From Prochlorococcus sp. AG-409-N21 (GTDB taxonomy: Bacteria; Cyanobacteriota; Cyanobacteriia; PCC-6307; Cyanobiaceae), in the NCBI GenBank assembly GCA_003215415.1, contig QCKK01000006.1, positions 1 to 64,000 on the forward strand: DNA of 64,000 bases. The letters are read 5' to 3'. This document shows, piece by piece, positions 16,545 through 25,256 of the stretch. Made by a program: the position numbers and the translations under genes. Below the pieces are notes generated by a model. That model was not told the DNA's origin and did no database searches. It saw nothing but the letters and a program-made list of their open reading frames with translations. Position 1 is the first letter of the stretch. Each line of letters opens with the position of its first letter.

Positions 16545-17813
16545 TTAATTATCCATGTTCTTGAATGGAATTGGATCTTGATCAAAACGATTCCGGGTTG
16601 GTATGTTGCTTCTTATGCTAGGGCCATCTATTTGTGCTGTTTTTTCAAGTGCGTTGCGAAAATATCTGGCAGAAAGAATATTCATATCACGTGGTACTGA
16701 AATCCTGTCTCTAAGATATCTCAAGCCATTAGCGCTTCCTGGATTCGGATGGCAAGGCTCATTAAGGAGCATTGTAGTCAGACTTGCTCTTAGAGGTTGA
16801 TCAAATTTCTTGGGCCCCAATGGGTTTAAATCTAGTAAAGTTTTCCGATGTTTTATAACTCGTTGTAGGGCATATTTTTTAGGAAGATTCTTATCATCTC
16901 CTTCATATTTCCAACTTGTTTCTAGTCCCCCCAGTCCTACTCCAGTATCAATAGCATAAGAAAATTCTTCTTGCATTGGATTGGAATTTTTCCAGCAACC
17001 TCCCATTTGAGGAGGCAGGTCGTGAGCATGAGTGTGGAAATCGCCTTGTGTACCTTGATATTCAGTAAGTTTTTCAAGTGCTTCAAACCATTTATTAATT
17101 AATGGGAATTCCTTTCTTACATTGAACCCTTTATAGTATGCAAGAGATGCACTCATCCTCTCAAGGTAAGGGACAAAAATGATGTCAGTAACACCTGGGA
17201 GCATCTTGTCTTTATCTATCAAGCTTTCATCTAAGAATGGCCCTTTTGTTTCTTGTAGTTTGTATTCTAAATTTTTTGCTTCTTGATTAAAGATCTCTTT
17301 GCACCTTTCCTCTTGTTGATTACTTAGCCTTGGAGTGCACAGCCACTGACACCATGCAGAAAATAGTCTTCTTTCAAGTTTACGTAATTTTATAGACTGT
17401 GGATTTCCAAGTGATACCCCAAGGGATCCAAATACTTCTTCTAGGGTTAAGAGGATTAAATCACTTTCTGTAATTAGCTTTCCATTTACTTCTAATGCGG
17501 GCAGCATCCCTGAGGGAACCTTTTTTAGATACCAATCTTCTTTTCTGCCATAACACCGCATGGTGACTTTCTTTATTTGATATGGAATTTGCTTCCATTC
17601 AAGCCATAGCCAAATTTTTTGACAGTAAGGGCACCAGGCGTGATTGTCTCTGTATAAGGTGACTTGGATGTCTTTTTCTGAATTGCCAAATAACCTGAGG
17701 TTAGAGTAAGAGTTTGTTGCTCCATTGGCTCTATCAACTTCTTTTATGACGAATTTGTCGAGCTCTTCCCAGCTCATTGCATCCCTATGATTTTTCATTT
17801 GTGATTCCCACAC
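16545..17813 (-). CDS. Long glutathione S-transferase-domain protein
   Basis: A 422-residue protein, about twice the size of a classical GST. The N-terminal thioredoxin-fold domain has a glutaredoxin-like CPYC pair (C61, C64) in NHAWCPYCQKIWLWLEWK. Next comes VPSGMLPALEVNGKLITESD, the glutathione-binding cis-Pro and SD motif. An all-helical GST C-domain covers roughly residues 150-280. The last ~130 residues, with tryptophan- and proline-rich segments, are not explained by the GST fold. It is divergent from glutathione reductase across 127 nt, which supports a glutathione-dependent redox role. M6 or M13 could be the start. Confidence 0.85.
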   Translation of the reverse strand: MWESQMKNHRDAMSWEELDKFVIKEVDRANGATNSYSNLRLFGNSEKDIQVTLYRDNHAWCPYCQKIWLWLEWKQIPYQIKKVTMRCYGRKEDWYLKKVPSGMLPALEVNGKLITESDLILLTLEEVFGSLGVSLGNPQSIKLRKLERRLFSAWCQWLCTPRLSNQQEERCKEIFNQEAKNLEYKLQETKGPFLDESLIDKDKMLPGVTDIIFVPYLERMSASLAYYKGFNVRKEFPLINKWFEALEKLTEYQGTQGDFHTHAHDLPPQMGGCWKNSNPMQEEFSYAIDTGVGLGGLETSWKYEGDDKNLPKKYALQRVIKHRKTLLDLNPLGPKKFDQPLRASLTTMLLNEPCHPNPGSANGLRYLRDRISVPRDMNILSARYFRNALEKTAQIDGPSIRSNIPTRNRFDQDPIPFKNMDN

Positions 17814-17940
17814 CTACTGCCTACAGTCTCTCTAGATTATTACGTGAATGTGAATAGTAAAAATTAATTTAGATTTGCTTGGCTTTGCATTCATTGCCGA
17901 ATAGCAGGAAAATTAAGAAGAGTAATTAACCAGATTTCCT

Positions 17941-19296
17941 TTGAAAAGAATTTTTGACTTAGTGGTTTTGGGAGCAGGCTCTGGCGGGCTAGCAGCTGCT
18001 AAAAGAGCAGCAGGTCATGGGGCAAATGTTGCGATTATTGAGGGAGATCGAGTCGGTGGTACTTGCGTGATACGTGGTTGTGTACCTAAAAAGCTTCTTG
18101 TATATGGCTCAATATATAGAGATCTTTTGGCTTCGGCCTCAAGCTTCGGCATTACGCTGAGTGCTTCCAGTGACACAAAAGTTTTATTAGAGAATGTTCG
18201 GAAAGAAGTAGATCGTTTAAATAGGCTGCATATTGATTTACTAGAAAAAGCCGGAGTAACGTTGATAAAAGGCTGGGGAAGTTTTACGGGGCCAAACAAT
18301 GTAATTGTACGTAATGACGTAAAGGAAAATTCTATTGAGATAAAGGCCAATCGTTTCTTGATCTCCGTGGGAGGACGTCCATGCCGACCAAATATTCCAG
18401 GAGCTTCTTTAGGATGGGTAAGTGATGATATGTTTTTGAAAGATGATTTTCCTAAAAAAGTAGTGGTAGTTGGTGGAGGATATATTGGATGTGAATTTGC
18501 TTGTATCCTTAGTGGCTTGGGAGTAGAGGTTACACAATTAGTTAGAGGAAAATATCTCTTGCGTGGTTTTGATAGAGAGTTGTCATCTGTATTAAAGGAA
18601 GGTATGGAAATGAAAGATATCCGATTTGATTTTGGTTGTTCGCCGACATCGCTTGTGATTGATTCTGGTGAATTGGTTTTGAATACAAATAATCAGCAAA
18701 GATATCGTTCAGGAGGAGTCCTTTTTGCTACAGGTCGGAGGCCATTCCTTCAAGGTTTAAATATAGAGATGGCAGGAGTAGAGGTACAGCAAGGAAGGAT
18801 AGTAGTAGATTCAAAATTGGCTACAAATGTTCCACATATTTATGCTGTTGGAGATGTAACGGATCGAATAAACCTAACTCCTGTAGCGATAGATGAAGGT
18901 AGGGCTTTTGCTGATAGTGTTTTCGGCAAGCAAAGACGTAATGTTAATTATGAGTTGGTGCCACATGCAGTCTTTGCTTCTCCTGAAGTTGCTTCTGTGG
19001 GCTATACAGAAGAAGATGCTTATGAGAAATTTGGAAAGGAGGCGATAAGAATTTTTCGAGCACGCTTTAGAACAATGTCACAGACATTGTCTAAGAGAGG
19101 ACCTCGTTGCTTATTGAAATTGATTGTTAAGGCTCAAACTGACAAGGTCATCGGTTGCCATATGGTTGGTGAAAATTCTGCAGAGATAATTCAGATGGCT
19201 TCAATAGCAATAGGGATGGGTGCAACTAAATCGGATTTTGATAAGACTATGGCATTGCATCCAACAGTTGCAGAGGAATTTGTAACAATGACTTGA
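17941..19296 (+). CDS. gor: Glutathione-disulfide reductase
   Basis: A 451-residue FAD/NADPH oxidoreductase that regenerates reduced glutathione. FAD binding is by VVLGAGSGGLAAAKRAA. The redox disulfide is C42/C47 in GGTCVIRGCVPKKL. The second dinucleotide site is VVVGGGYIGCEFACILSGLG, and the C-terminal active-site base lies in ALHPTVAEEFVTM. The usual pair of basic residues after GRPFL-type segments favours a glutathione rather than lipoamide substrate. The start is a TTG (MKRIFDLVVLG). It is divergent from the GST-domain gene and convergent with the exchanger. Confidence 0.93.
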   Translation: MKRIFDLVVLGAGSGGLAAAKRAAGHGANVAIIEGDRVGGTCVIRGCVPKKLLVYGSIYRDLLASASSFGITLSASSDTKVLLENVRKEVDRLNRLHIDLLEKAGVTLIKGWGSFTGPNNVIVRNDVKENSIEIKANRFLISVGGRPCRPNIPGASLGWVSDDMFLKDDFPKKVVVVGGGYIGCEFACILSGLGVEVTQLVRGKYLLRGFDRELSSVLKEGMEMKDIRFDFGCSPTSLVIDSGELVLNTNNQQRYRSGGVLFATGRRPFLQGLNIEMAGVEVQQGRIVVDSKLATNVPHIYAVGDVTDRINLTPVAIDEGRAFADSVFGKQRRNVNYELVPHAVFASPEVASVGYTEEDAYEKFGKEAIRIFRARFRTMSQTLSKRGPRCLLKLIVKAQTDKVIGCHMVGENSAEIIQMASIAIGMGATKSDFDKTMALHPTVAEEFVTMT

Positions 19297-19344
19297 TTAG
19301 ATAGACTTAATTGTGAATTGAACATTTGGAGATATTTTCTTTAT

Positions 19345-20451
19345 CTAATTATTTATTCGCTTTTTTCTTATATCATTCCAGTACATAAGCGTTTGGAAAG
19401 TCATGAGAATTGCTACTGTGGGCAATACAATGCAAAGCATCAATAATCGAAATTCTTCTTGGATGCCCGGATATGTTTTAGGTAGAACTTGTTCTACTAG
19501 GTAAAAGAAATATAGCCCTAGAAGTATTGCGCCTTCAATTCTGCTGATCTTTCCCTTTGTCCAAAAGATTGGCATGCATGCAAGTGTGGTCAAAACCATT
19601 AAAGGGAGGTCTCTTTGTATTAGTAATTGATCGACTTGCAAACTTCTTGGACCAGAGACTATTGCAGAAGTACTTAGCACTAACAGTTGGTTTAATAAAC
19701 TGCTGCCAACTACGTTTCCAATGGCTAAATCTGTACGACCCTTTATTGCGGCCACTAGTGAAGTTATTAATTCTGGCATTGATGTCCCTGCTGAAACAAT
19801 AGTGAGGCCTATAACAGCCTCGCTAACTCCAAGTAAAGTTGCAGAAGAGCTTGCCCCTTTTACAAGAAGATTTGCACCTACTGTTAAAAGAAATATGCCG
19901 CAAATTAGATTGAAAACTGATCTAAGCAAACTATTTTTATTCTTATTAGGCTTGACGTTGATTTCTGGCTCTGCTTCTTCTATCCCTTCAGGTTCTTCGC
20001 GAGCAGTGCGGATTTCCCAAATTGTATTTATCGCAAGAGCTATGAGTAGTGCAATTCCAGATTGCCAAGTGATTTTCCCTGTGGAACTCATGCCCCATAC
20101 GGCAGCTGAGACAGCCAAAAGAAGAGGAACATCTCTTCTTACTAATCGACTTTCTACTCTCAAAGGCATTACAAGAGCACTACTTCCTAAAACCACCATG
20201 ACGTTAAAGATGTTGCTACCCACGACATTGCTTACTGCTAGAGCATCCGAGCCATTTATTACAGAGTTGACACTTACAAAGAGTTCAGGTGCACTTGTAC
20301 CTAAAGAAACAACTGTCAAACCGATTACAAGTTGAGGGATCCCAAGAATTAGAGATAAGACCACAGCCCCTTGAACGAAAAGCTCTCCTCCTCCAAATAG
20401 CAGGCCTATGCCTATCAGCACTTCAAAAGCTGAGACTAGAAATGGTGGCAT
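19345..20451 (-). CDS. Calcium/sodium antiporter (CaCA family, YrbG-like)
   Basis: A 368-residue inner-membrane exchanger with about ten hydrophobic segments and the two inverted alpha-repeats that form the ion site. These are GLTVVSLGTSAPELFVSV in the first half and GLTIVSAGTSMPELITSL in the second. An acidic cytosolic loop (EEPEGIEEAEPE) separates the halves, as in YrbG-type proteins. It probably exports Ca2+ in exchange for Na+ or H+. It converges on gor and diverges from pyrC across about 230 nt. Confidence 0.92.
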   Translation of the reverse strand: MPPFLVSAFEVLIGIGLLFGGGELFVQGAVVLSLILGIPQLVIGLTVVSLGTSAPELFVSVNSVINGSDALAVSNVVGSNIFNVMVVLGSSALVMPLRVESRLVRRDVPLLLAVSAAVWGMSSTGKITWQSGIALLIALAINTIWEIRTAREEPEGIEEAEPEINVKPNKNKNSLLRSVFNLICGIFLLTVGANLLVKGASSSATLLGVSEAVIGLTIVSAGTSMPELITSLVAAIKGRTDLAIGNVVGSSLLNQLLVLSTSAIVSGPRSLQVDQLLIQRDLPLMVLTTLACMPIFWTKGKISRIEGAILLGLYFFYLVEQVLPKTYPGIQEEFRLLMLCIVLPTVAILMTFQTLMYWNDIRKKRINN

Positions 20452-20669
20452 AGCAAACTAATAGCGTTAATGAACCTTGCTTGTTCTAAATGACTTGACT
20501 CTACTAAAGGATACAAAGACTTTCTCGCTTAGAACATCGAGAATGTAATTCTATTGTGATTGAAGGACATTTTCTGTCATCAAACTGTGTAAATTCTTGG
20601 TACTTGCTATTTACCATGCATACCAGAACATTAATTCCTAGCTATTACTAAAATAGTTCAATAGATGAT

Positions 20670-20675
20670 TATAAT
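20670..20675 (+). promoter_or_regulatory. Consensus -10 element just upstream of pyrC
   Basis: A perfect TATAAT at 20670-20675 ends 8 nt before the pyrC ATG at 20684. No TTGACA-like -35 is found 17 nt upstream. If used, the transcript would start at or next to the initiation codon, giving a nearly leaderless mRNA. Single hexamers occur often by chance in AT-rich DNA. Confidence 0.35.
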
Positions 20676-20683
20676 CTGGGTTG

Positions 20684-21772
20684 ATGACTAATCATCCATC
20701 GGCTAAAAAAATTACTATTTGTCAACCTGATGATTGGCATGTACACCTTCGTGACGGGACTCTTCTGAAAGGAGTGTTGAGGAGTACTGCAAAGGTTTTT
20801 AGACGGGCAATAGTAATGCCTAACCTTCAACCTCCAATTACAAGTATTGATGCAGCGTTTGCCTATAGAGATAGGATCTTGGCAAGTTTGCCACGGGAAC
20901 TCTCTTTTACTCCATTGATGACAGCTTATTTGACTGATGATTTTTCATCAAAAGTTTTAGAGAAAGGTCATAGCAAAGGCATTTTCTTTGCAGCCAAGCT
21001 ATACCCAGCAAACTCTACAACGAACTCTGCTAGTGGTGTTAGTGATCTTAGAAGAATTGACTTTTTATTGGAGACAATGGAAAGGATAGGGTTGCCGTTA
21101 CTTATTCATGGCGAAGTAACTGATCCTGATGTTGATATCTTTGATAGGGAAGCAGTTTTTATTGACCGACATTTAACGCCTCTTTTGACTAGGTTTCCCG
21201 ATCTTCGAATAGTACTTGAACATATTACAACCGAGCATGCGGTTAAGTTTGTAGAAAGTAATGGACCAAATTTAGCGGCTACAATTACTCCTCATCATCT
21301 ACATATAAATCGCAATGCGATGTTTTTAAATGGATTGAGAAGTGATTTTTATTGTTTACCTGTTGTTAAACGAGAAAAACATAGATTGGCTTTGAGGAAA
21401 GCTGCAACTAGTGGGAAACCATGCTTTTTCTTGGGAACAGATTCGGCTCCTCATCTACGCTCTTCGAAAGAAAATGCTTGTGGCTGTGCTGGTATTTTTA
21501 ATGCACCATTTGCAATTGAGAGTTATGTAGAAGTTTTTGAGCAAGAGGATTCATTGGATTCTCTTGAGGCATTTGCGAGTAAAAATGGCTCTCAATTTTA
21601 TGGATTGCCATCTAACAAAGATTCAATCACTCTAATTAAAGAATCTCAAACTGTTCCAAAATATATTGAGATTTTGAATGATCAGGGGCAGTTGGAACAC
21701 TTGGTGCCTTTTCATGCCGGAGAAACTTTGAGTTGGAGAATTGAAACTAAGAATTCGAATGGTTCAGAGTAA
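20684..21772 (+). CDS. pyrC: Dihydroorotase (PyrC type)
   Basis: A zinc amidohydrolase that cyclises carbamoyl-aspartate to dihydroorotate in pyrimidine synthesis. The metal motif is DDWHVHLRDG near the N-terminus. AAKLYPANSTTNS carries the carbamylated bridging lysine near residue 105. LLIHGEVTDP and VLEHITTEHA supply the two zinc histidines, and FLGTDSAPH is the catalytic aspartate segment. This pattern is the class II (E. coli PyrC) type. The ATG at 20684 is preferred to the TTG at 20681. No other pyrimidine gene is adjacent. Confidence 0.95.
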   Translation: MTNHPSAKKITICQPDDWHVHLRDGTLLKGVLRSTAKVFRRAIVMPNLQPPITSIDAAFAYRDRILASLPRELSFTPLMTAYLTDDFSSKVLEKGHSKGIFFAAKLYPANSTTNSASGVSDLRRIDFLLETMERIGLPLLIHGEVTDPDVDIFDREAVFIDRHLTPLLTRFPDLRIVLEHITTEHAVKFVESNGPNLAATITPHHLHINRNAMFLNGLRSDFYCLPVVKREKHRLALRKAATSGKPCFFLGTDSAPHLRSSKENACGCAGIFNAPFAIESYVEVFEQEDSLDSLEAFASKNGSQFYGLPSNKDSITLIKESQTVPKYIEILNDQGQLEHLVPFHAGETLSWRIETKNSNGSE

Positions 21773-21881
21773 ATACCAGTTCCGTGGATTTAATTTTCTT
21801 TTGACAAAGAACTAATTTCTCTCTCGATTTTTGTCGGGGACTCAGTTCTTCTGGTTAGGTGCTATCTCTTGGATTGATCTA

Positions 21882-21967
21882 TGGGAGCAGGGGGACTTGA
21901 ACCCCCACAGTCTTTTACGACCTACGGATTTTAAGTCCGCTGCGTCTACCAATTCCGCCATGCTCCC
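21882..21967 (-). tRNA. trnL: tRNA-Leu (anticodon UAA)
   Basis: On the minus strand an 86-nt cloverleaf reads 5'-GGGAGCATGGCGGAATTGGT and ends TGCTCCC plus discriminator A. The 7-bp acceptor stem GGGAGCA/TGCTCCC is perfect. The anticodon loop is in GGACTTAAAATCC, giving UAA. A long variable arm and a GGGGGTTCAAGTCCCCC T-arm follow, as expected for a class II leucine tRNA. CCA is not encoded. There is no group I intron in the anticodon loop, unlike the trnL-UAA of many other cyanobacteria. Confidence 0.97.
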
Positions 21968-22057
21968 TTATTGGGTTGACCAAGTTCCATAATTACATCT
22001 TAGATTCATGGAAGTACAGCATCTCACGCCCCTCTTCTTAAGACTCTTCACAACCAA

Positions 22058-22282
22058 ATGATGAACGATACTTTTTTGCTTTTAGGGACTTATGCCTCTT
22101 TAGGGTTCCTTTATCTAATTGTGGTTCCATTGTCCTTGTATTTTTGGATGAATCGGAGGTGGAACATTATGGGCAAGATTGAACGGTTGGGAATTTATGG
22201 ACTTGTCTTCCTGTTCTTCCCTGGTCTTATATTGTTTGCACCCTTTCTGAATCTTCGCCTTAATGGTCAAGGAGATATTTGA
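22058..22282 (+). CDS. ndhL: NAD(P)H-quinone oxidoreductase subunit L
   Basis: This 74-residue, two-helix membrane protein is a cyanobacteria/chloroplast-specific subunit of the thylakoid NDH-1 complex, used in cyclic electron flow and respiration. Helix one is [20 protein letters not shown] and helix two [19 protein letters not shown]. It starts at either of two consecutive ATGs. DUF3007 follows after 3 nt and trpA after that, a gene order conserved in cyanobacteria. Confidence 0.93.
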   Translation: MMNDTFLLLGTYASLGFLYLIVVPLSLYFWMNRRWNIMGKIERLGIYGLVFLFFPGLILFAPFLNLRLNGQGDI

Positions 22283-22285
22283 AAA

Positions 22286-22633
22286 TTGACAAGAGCAAAG
22301 GTATTTTTACTCGGATTTTTGATATTGGGCTTGGGAGGTATTGGTTATTTTGCTTTTAGATTGAGTGGACTTGAGAGCCTTCCAGCAGGAATAGCATCTG
22401 AAGCTGTACTTGTCCTTTTAGTGGTTGGTTGGACTATTTCTTACTTGGTTCGGGTTGTTACAGGCAATATGACTTTTATTGAGCAAAGAAGAAGATATAG
22501 AGAGGTTTACGAAGAATTGACCAATTCTGAACTTTCTAGGCTTCTAGAAGCTATGCCTGAAAATGAAAGGAATACCCTTTTAGCCGAACTTGAGAATAAA
22601 AAGAAAATATCTAACTCTTCTGCTGATACATAG
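22286..22633 (+). CDS. DUF3007 family membrane protein
   Basis: A 115-residue cyanobacterial protein of unknown function with a TTG start. Two membrane segments (FLLGFLILGLGGIGYFAF and AVLVLLVVGWTISYLVRVV) are followed by a charged, helical C-terminal half (EQRRRYREVYEELTNSEL...). It is 3 nt behind ndhL and 54 nt ahead of trpA, so it should be cotranscribed with both. Association with ndhL hints at thylakoid membranes, but this is inference. Confidence 0.82.
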   Translation: MTRAKVFLLGFLILGLGGIGYFAFRLSGLESLPAGIASEAVLVLLVVGWTISYLVRVVTGNMTFIEQRRRYREVYEELTNSELSRLLEAMPENERNTLLAELENKKKISNSSADT

Positions 22634-22687
22634 ATGTATTAAAACTTGCTCATCTAATGTGATCAAACAGCATATTAAGGAAGACTC

Positions 22688-23506
22688 TTGGAGAACGAAT
22701 TAAATCAAAAACGTACTATTGCCAATAGCTTCGAAAAAGTTAAACAGCAAGGCCGTATAGCTCTAATGCCTTTTATGATGGCAGGTGATCCTGACTTAGA
22801 GACTTCAGCGCAGGTTTTACTTGGTCTTCAGAATTCAGGTGCAGACTTGGTTGAAATAGGTATCCCTTATAGCGACCCTCTTGCTGATGGTCCTGTGATT
22901 CAAGAGGCGGCTGCCAGAGCACTTAATTCAGGAACTACTCCATCTCGAGTCTTGAAGATGTTGTCTGGTTTGAAAGGTAAATTGTCAATACCGATTATTC
23001 TTTTTACTTATAGCAATCCATTAATTGCTAAGGGTATGGATAATTTTTGTGATGAAGCTGCTAAGGCAGGAGTATCTGGCCTTGTGGTTCCGGATCTTCC
23101 TTTAGAAGAAGCAGAGCGTCTTTCACCCTTGGCTTTATCTAAAGGATTAGATTTGGTTCTATTAGTTGCTCCTACAACCCCTAAAGAACGCATGCAAAGA
23201 ATTTCAGATAGTAGTAGAGGTTTTACTTACTTGGTGAGTGTTACAGGCGTTACGGGTGAACGAAAAAATATGCAAGAACGTGTTGGGTCTTTAGTGAAAG
23301 AATTGAAGAGTTTTTGTTCACTTCCTATCGCAGTTGGCTTTGGTATTTCAGGTCCAGAACAGGTAAGACAGGTGCGAAGATGGGGTGCTGATGGCGCAAT
23401 AGTTGGAAGTGCACTTGTTAAGCGAATTGCTAATGCTCAGAGAGGACATGAGGCAGAGCAGGCCTGTAAATTTTGCTTGGAACTTAGCAAGGCTTTTTAT
23501 GATTAG
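22688..23506 (+). CDS. trpA: Tryptophan synthase alpha subunit
   Basis: This 272-residue TIM-barrel enzyme cleaves indole-3-glycerol phosphate to indole, which is passed to TrpB. Signature segments are [21 protein letters not shown] with the catalytic Glu/Asp pair and [15 protein letters not shown]. The phosphate-binding end is [33 protein letters not shown] (MENELNQKR) is the likely start. It is the third gene of the ndhL-DUF3007-trpA run. Confidence 0.96.
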   Translation: MENELNQKRTIANSFEKVKQQGRIALMPFMMAGDPDLETSAQVLLGLQNSGADLVEIGIPYSDPLADGPVIQEAAARALNSGTTPSRVLKMLSGLKGKLSIPIILFTYSNPLIAKGMDNFCDEAAKAGVSGLVVPDLPLEEAERLSPLALSKGLDLVLLVAPTTPKERMQRISDSSRGFTYLVSVTGVTGERKNMQERVGSLVKELKSFCSLPIAVGFGISGPEQVRQVRRWGADGAIVGSALVKRIANAQRGHEAEQACKFCLELSKAFYD

Positions 23507-23546
23507 TAATGTATTAAAACCCTAAAGAGGTAGCTATATAAGCAAT

Positions 23547-23576
23547 AAAAAAAGTCCTGATGTATTTTCAGGACTT
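23547..23576 (-). terminator. Intrinsic terminator of the cyAbrB gene
   Basis: Read on the minus strand, AAGTCCTGA pairs with TCAGGACTT (9 bp, 7-nt loop) and is followed by a run of T residues. On the plus strand these appear as AAAAAAA just left of the stem. This is a standard rho-independent terminator for the minus-strand abrB gene, whose stop is 66 nt upstream. In the plus direction the stem is not followed by Ts, so it is a poor terminator for trpA. Confidence 0.8.
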
Positions 23577-23642
23577 GGCTTGCAAATAAAATTAATTAGG
23601 ATTTATTTGATCTATAGTCTTGGTTGATTCTATTGGTTTTCT

Positions 23643-24008
23643 TCAATCTTCGTCAGTCTCACCAACAGGAACTAGTCTGATTTGTTTACGCCCAAGCTTG
23701 ATTGTAAAATCATCACCAGGGTTTAGATCAAGTAACGCTGTATAAGCTTTGCCTATTAATAAATTGCCATTGCCTTGAACAGTGGCAATATAGCTAAGCT
23801 TTCGACCACCTTTTCCAATACCAGCAACTCCAGTTGCTCCTAGGTTTACACCCTTTGCTTCAAGAAGAGATTCGTAGAAAGCAGTGAAATTAAGACGTTC
23901 AGCTCCATCTTTCTTGTTGGAGACATATCCACAGGCACGAACTAGATCTGATTTGCTGACATCACCGAGTTCTTTGACTTTCGCGAGGAGGTCGCTACCA
24001 GTTAGCAT
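23643..24008 (-). CDS. cyAbrB-family transcriptional regulator
   Basis: A 121-residue member of the cyanobacterial AbrB family, in which the DNA-binding AbrB domain is at the C-terminus (NPGDDFTIKLGRKQIRLVPVG). The N-terminal part has LAKVKELGDVSKSDLVRACGYVSNKKDG and LNFTAFYESLLEAKG, conserved in cyAbrB proteins. Relatives regulate carbon and nitrogen metabolism, hydrogenase and redox genes. It ends at a clear terminator. An isolated gene, divergent from the YciI-like gene. Confidence 0.88.
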   Translation of the reverse strand: MLTGSDLLAKVKELGDVSKSDLVRACGYVSNKKDGAERLNFTAFYESLLEAKGVNLGATGVAGIGKGGRKLSYIATVQGNGNLLIGKAYTALLDLNPGDDFTIKLGRKQIRLVPVGETDED

Positions 24009-24109
24009 GATAAGTAAGTTTGAAATCTACTTAAACAACATAGCGTTAAATCACCTATATGTGTCAACATTTAGAGGTAAACATTTCAAGATGATTGAAA
24101 ACTTTAACC

Positions 24110-24379
24110 ATGGCTCGATTCGTTCTTTGGGGAATTTACTGCGCAAATGCTCTAGAAAAGCGAACACCATTTCGAGAAGAGCACCTTAATAGACTCGCTA
24201 CACTTAAGGAAAATGGTACTCTAATCACTCTTGGTCCTACTACATCTAGTAGTCACGTATTTGGAATATTTGAAGGAAATAGTATTGAAGAGATTAGAGA
24301 CCTTATAAAAGACGACATCTATTGGAAAAAAAGAATTTGGACTGATATTGAGGTTTATCCTTGGACCCAAGCTTTTTGA
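24110..24379 (+). CDS. YciI-like (YCII domain) protein
   Basis: About 89 residues from the ATG at 24110 (MARFVLWGIYC). The track start at 24095 is a TTG adding five residues. The YCII ferredoxin-like fold is indicated by FREEHLNRLATLKENGTLITLGP followed by GIFEGNSIEEIRDLIKDD. The usual His/Asp-type residues of the pocket are partly kept (EEHL). Function in cyanobacteria is unknown. Its 3' end overlaps the convergent cytochrome gene by 25 nt. Confidence 0.8.
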   Translation: MARFVLWGIYCANALEKRTPFREEHLNRLATLKENGTLITLGPTTSSSHVFGIFEGNSIEEIRDLIKDDIYWKKRIWTDIEVYPWTQAF

Positions 24380-24732
24380 GCTTGATTCCATACCCACTTT
24401 GCGACTTCAATGTCACCTCCTTCCCCTAATAATTCTTTATAACCAGACATAATTCCAATACCTTCTCGTGCAACTTTGGCAATTGCATCAGGATTATCTA
24501 ACCCATTACGCTTAAGTGCTGAAAGCTTTAGTGTTTTTCCTCTCCTGATGATATTTCCGCCATTTATATGGCAGCCAGAACAATTTTGTTTAAAAAGCTT
24601 TTCCCCTTGAATTTCCTCAACAGCAAAGCTAGGGGTCTCAATCATCAGTAATAAAGTGATCAGTATGAATACTTTTATACCTTCATTTATCTTTTTGCAG
24701 GTAAGGGATAGGATCGGCTGGATTTTGGGCAT
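24355..24732 (-). CDS. Cytochrome c6-like protein
   Basis: A 125-residue secreted c-type cytochrome. A hydrophobic N-terminus (VFILITLLLMIETPSFAVEE) acts as signal peptide. Haem attaches at CSGCH in FKQNCSGCHINGGNIIRRGKTL, and the sixth ligand is probably the methionine in GIGIMSGYKE. The end, IEVAKWVWNQAQKAWVQ, matches the c6-type C-terminal helix. Unlike photosynthetic c6 (AMPAF), the Met segment differs, so it may be a c6B/c6C variant rather than the main donor to photosystem I. Plastocyanin is also encoded in this window. Confidence 0.83.
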   Translation of the reverse strand: MPKIQPILSLTCKKINEGIKVFILITLLLMIETPSFAVEEIQGEKLFKQNCSGCHINGGNIIRRGKTLKLSALKRNGLDNPDAIAKVAREGIGIMSGYKELLGEGGDIEVAKWVWNQAQKAWVQG

Positions 24733-24852
24733 ATGATCATTAAAGAGATTTGAATAGTTTGATTCATTAAATAGTTGATTGCTTGAATTGTAAATTCATC
24801 TTCTCTGAGAGTTCTTCAGTTGAGAAAAGATGAAACTCCCTTAACTTGGCAA

Positions 24853-24868
24853 TGACTTTATAAAGTCA
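24853..24868. promoter_or_regulatory. Perfect 16-bp palindrome between the divergent cytochrome and Nif11 genes
   Basis: TGACTTTATAAAGTCA is a perfect dyad in the 268-nt region between the cytochrome c (minus) and the Nif11-type gene (plus). It is 120 nt from the former start and 132 nt from the latter. It resembles a dimeric-regulator operator. No T-run is associated. Confidence 0.45.
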
Positions 24869-25000
24869 AGACCAGTAAAAAATACGCTAAAGAATCTCCT
24901 TTTATTGATAATAAGACTTGATAGTTGTACATCCATAGCCTTACGTCAATTTGTTTGTACTATTTCAGAGAAGAGGAGTTTGAACTCAGGATGGAAAACT

Positions 25001-25201
25001 ATGTCTATGCAAGAGCTTCAGAGATTTCTAGAAAAAGTAGAGCAACTTCAGCAAATGGTGAAATCTTTAGACAAAGTACCTGGCAGGAGAGAGAAGTTGG
25101 CTGCTTGTGACAATCATGATGAGGTCGTTGAGTTAGCAAAGTCTTGGGGATTTCAAATAGGGCGTAGATGGGGGGAAGATAGGTCAATGGAAAATATTTA
25201 G
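25001..25201 (+). CDS. Nif11-domain small protein
   Basis: I take the ATG at 25001, giving 66 residues (MSMQELQRFLEKVEQLQQMV...). The track ORF begins 32 residues earlier in unconserved sequence. The pattern, an N-terminal helix starting MSxxxLxxFL and then DEVVELAKSWGFQIG, is that of the Nif11-like leader family. Picocyanobacteria use this family both as stand-alone proteins and as leaders of lanthipeptides (prochlorosins). There is no GG cleavage site and no Cys-rich core after the domain, so it is not an obvious prochlorosin precursor. No modification enzyme gene is nearby. Confidence 0.72.
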   Translation: MSMQELQRFLEKVEQLQQMVKSLDKVPGRREKLAACDNHDEVVELAKSWGFQIGRRWGEDRSMENI

Positions 25202-25256
25202 AGTTCTCTTCAATAGCCAGAAGATTCATTGAAGGAATTTGATTAGTGGTATCGGT

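Noticed and set aside
19721-20335. 204-residue plus-strand ORF opposite the Ca2+ exchanger gene
   Set aside because: It is the reverse-strand shadow of a gene with clear membrane segments and alpha-repeats. The shadow is low-complexity in Ser/Thr/Ala with no family signature.
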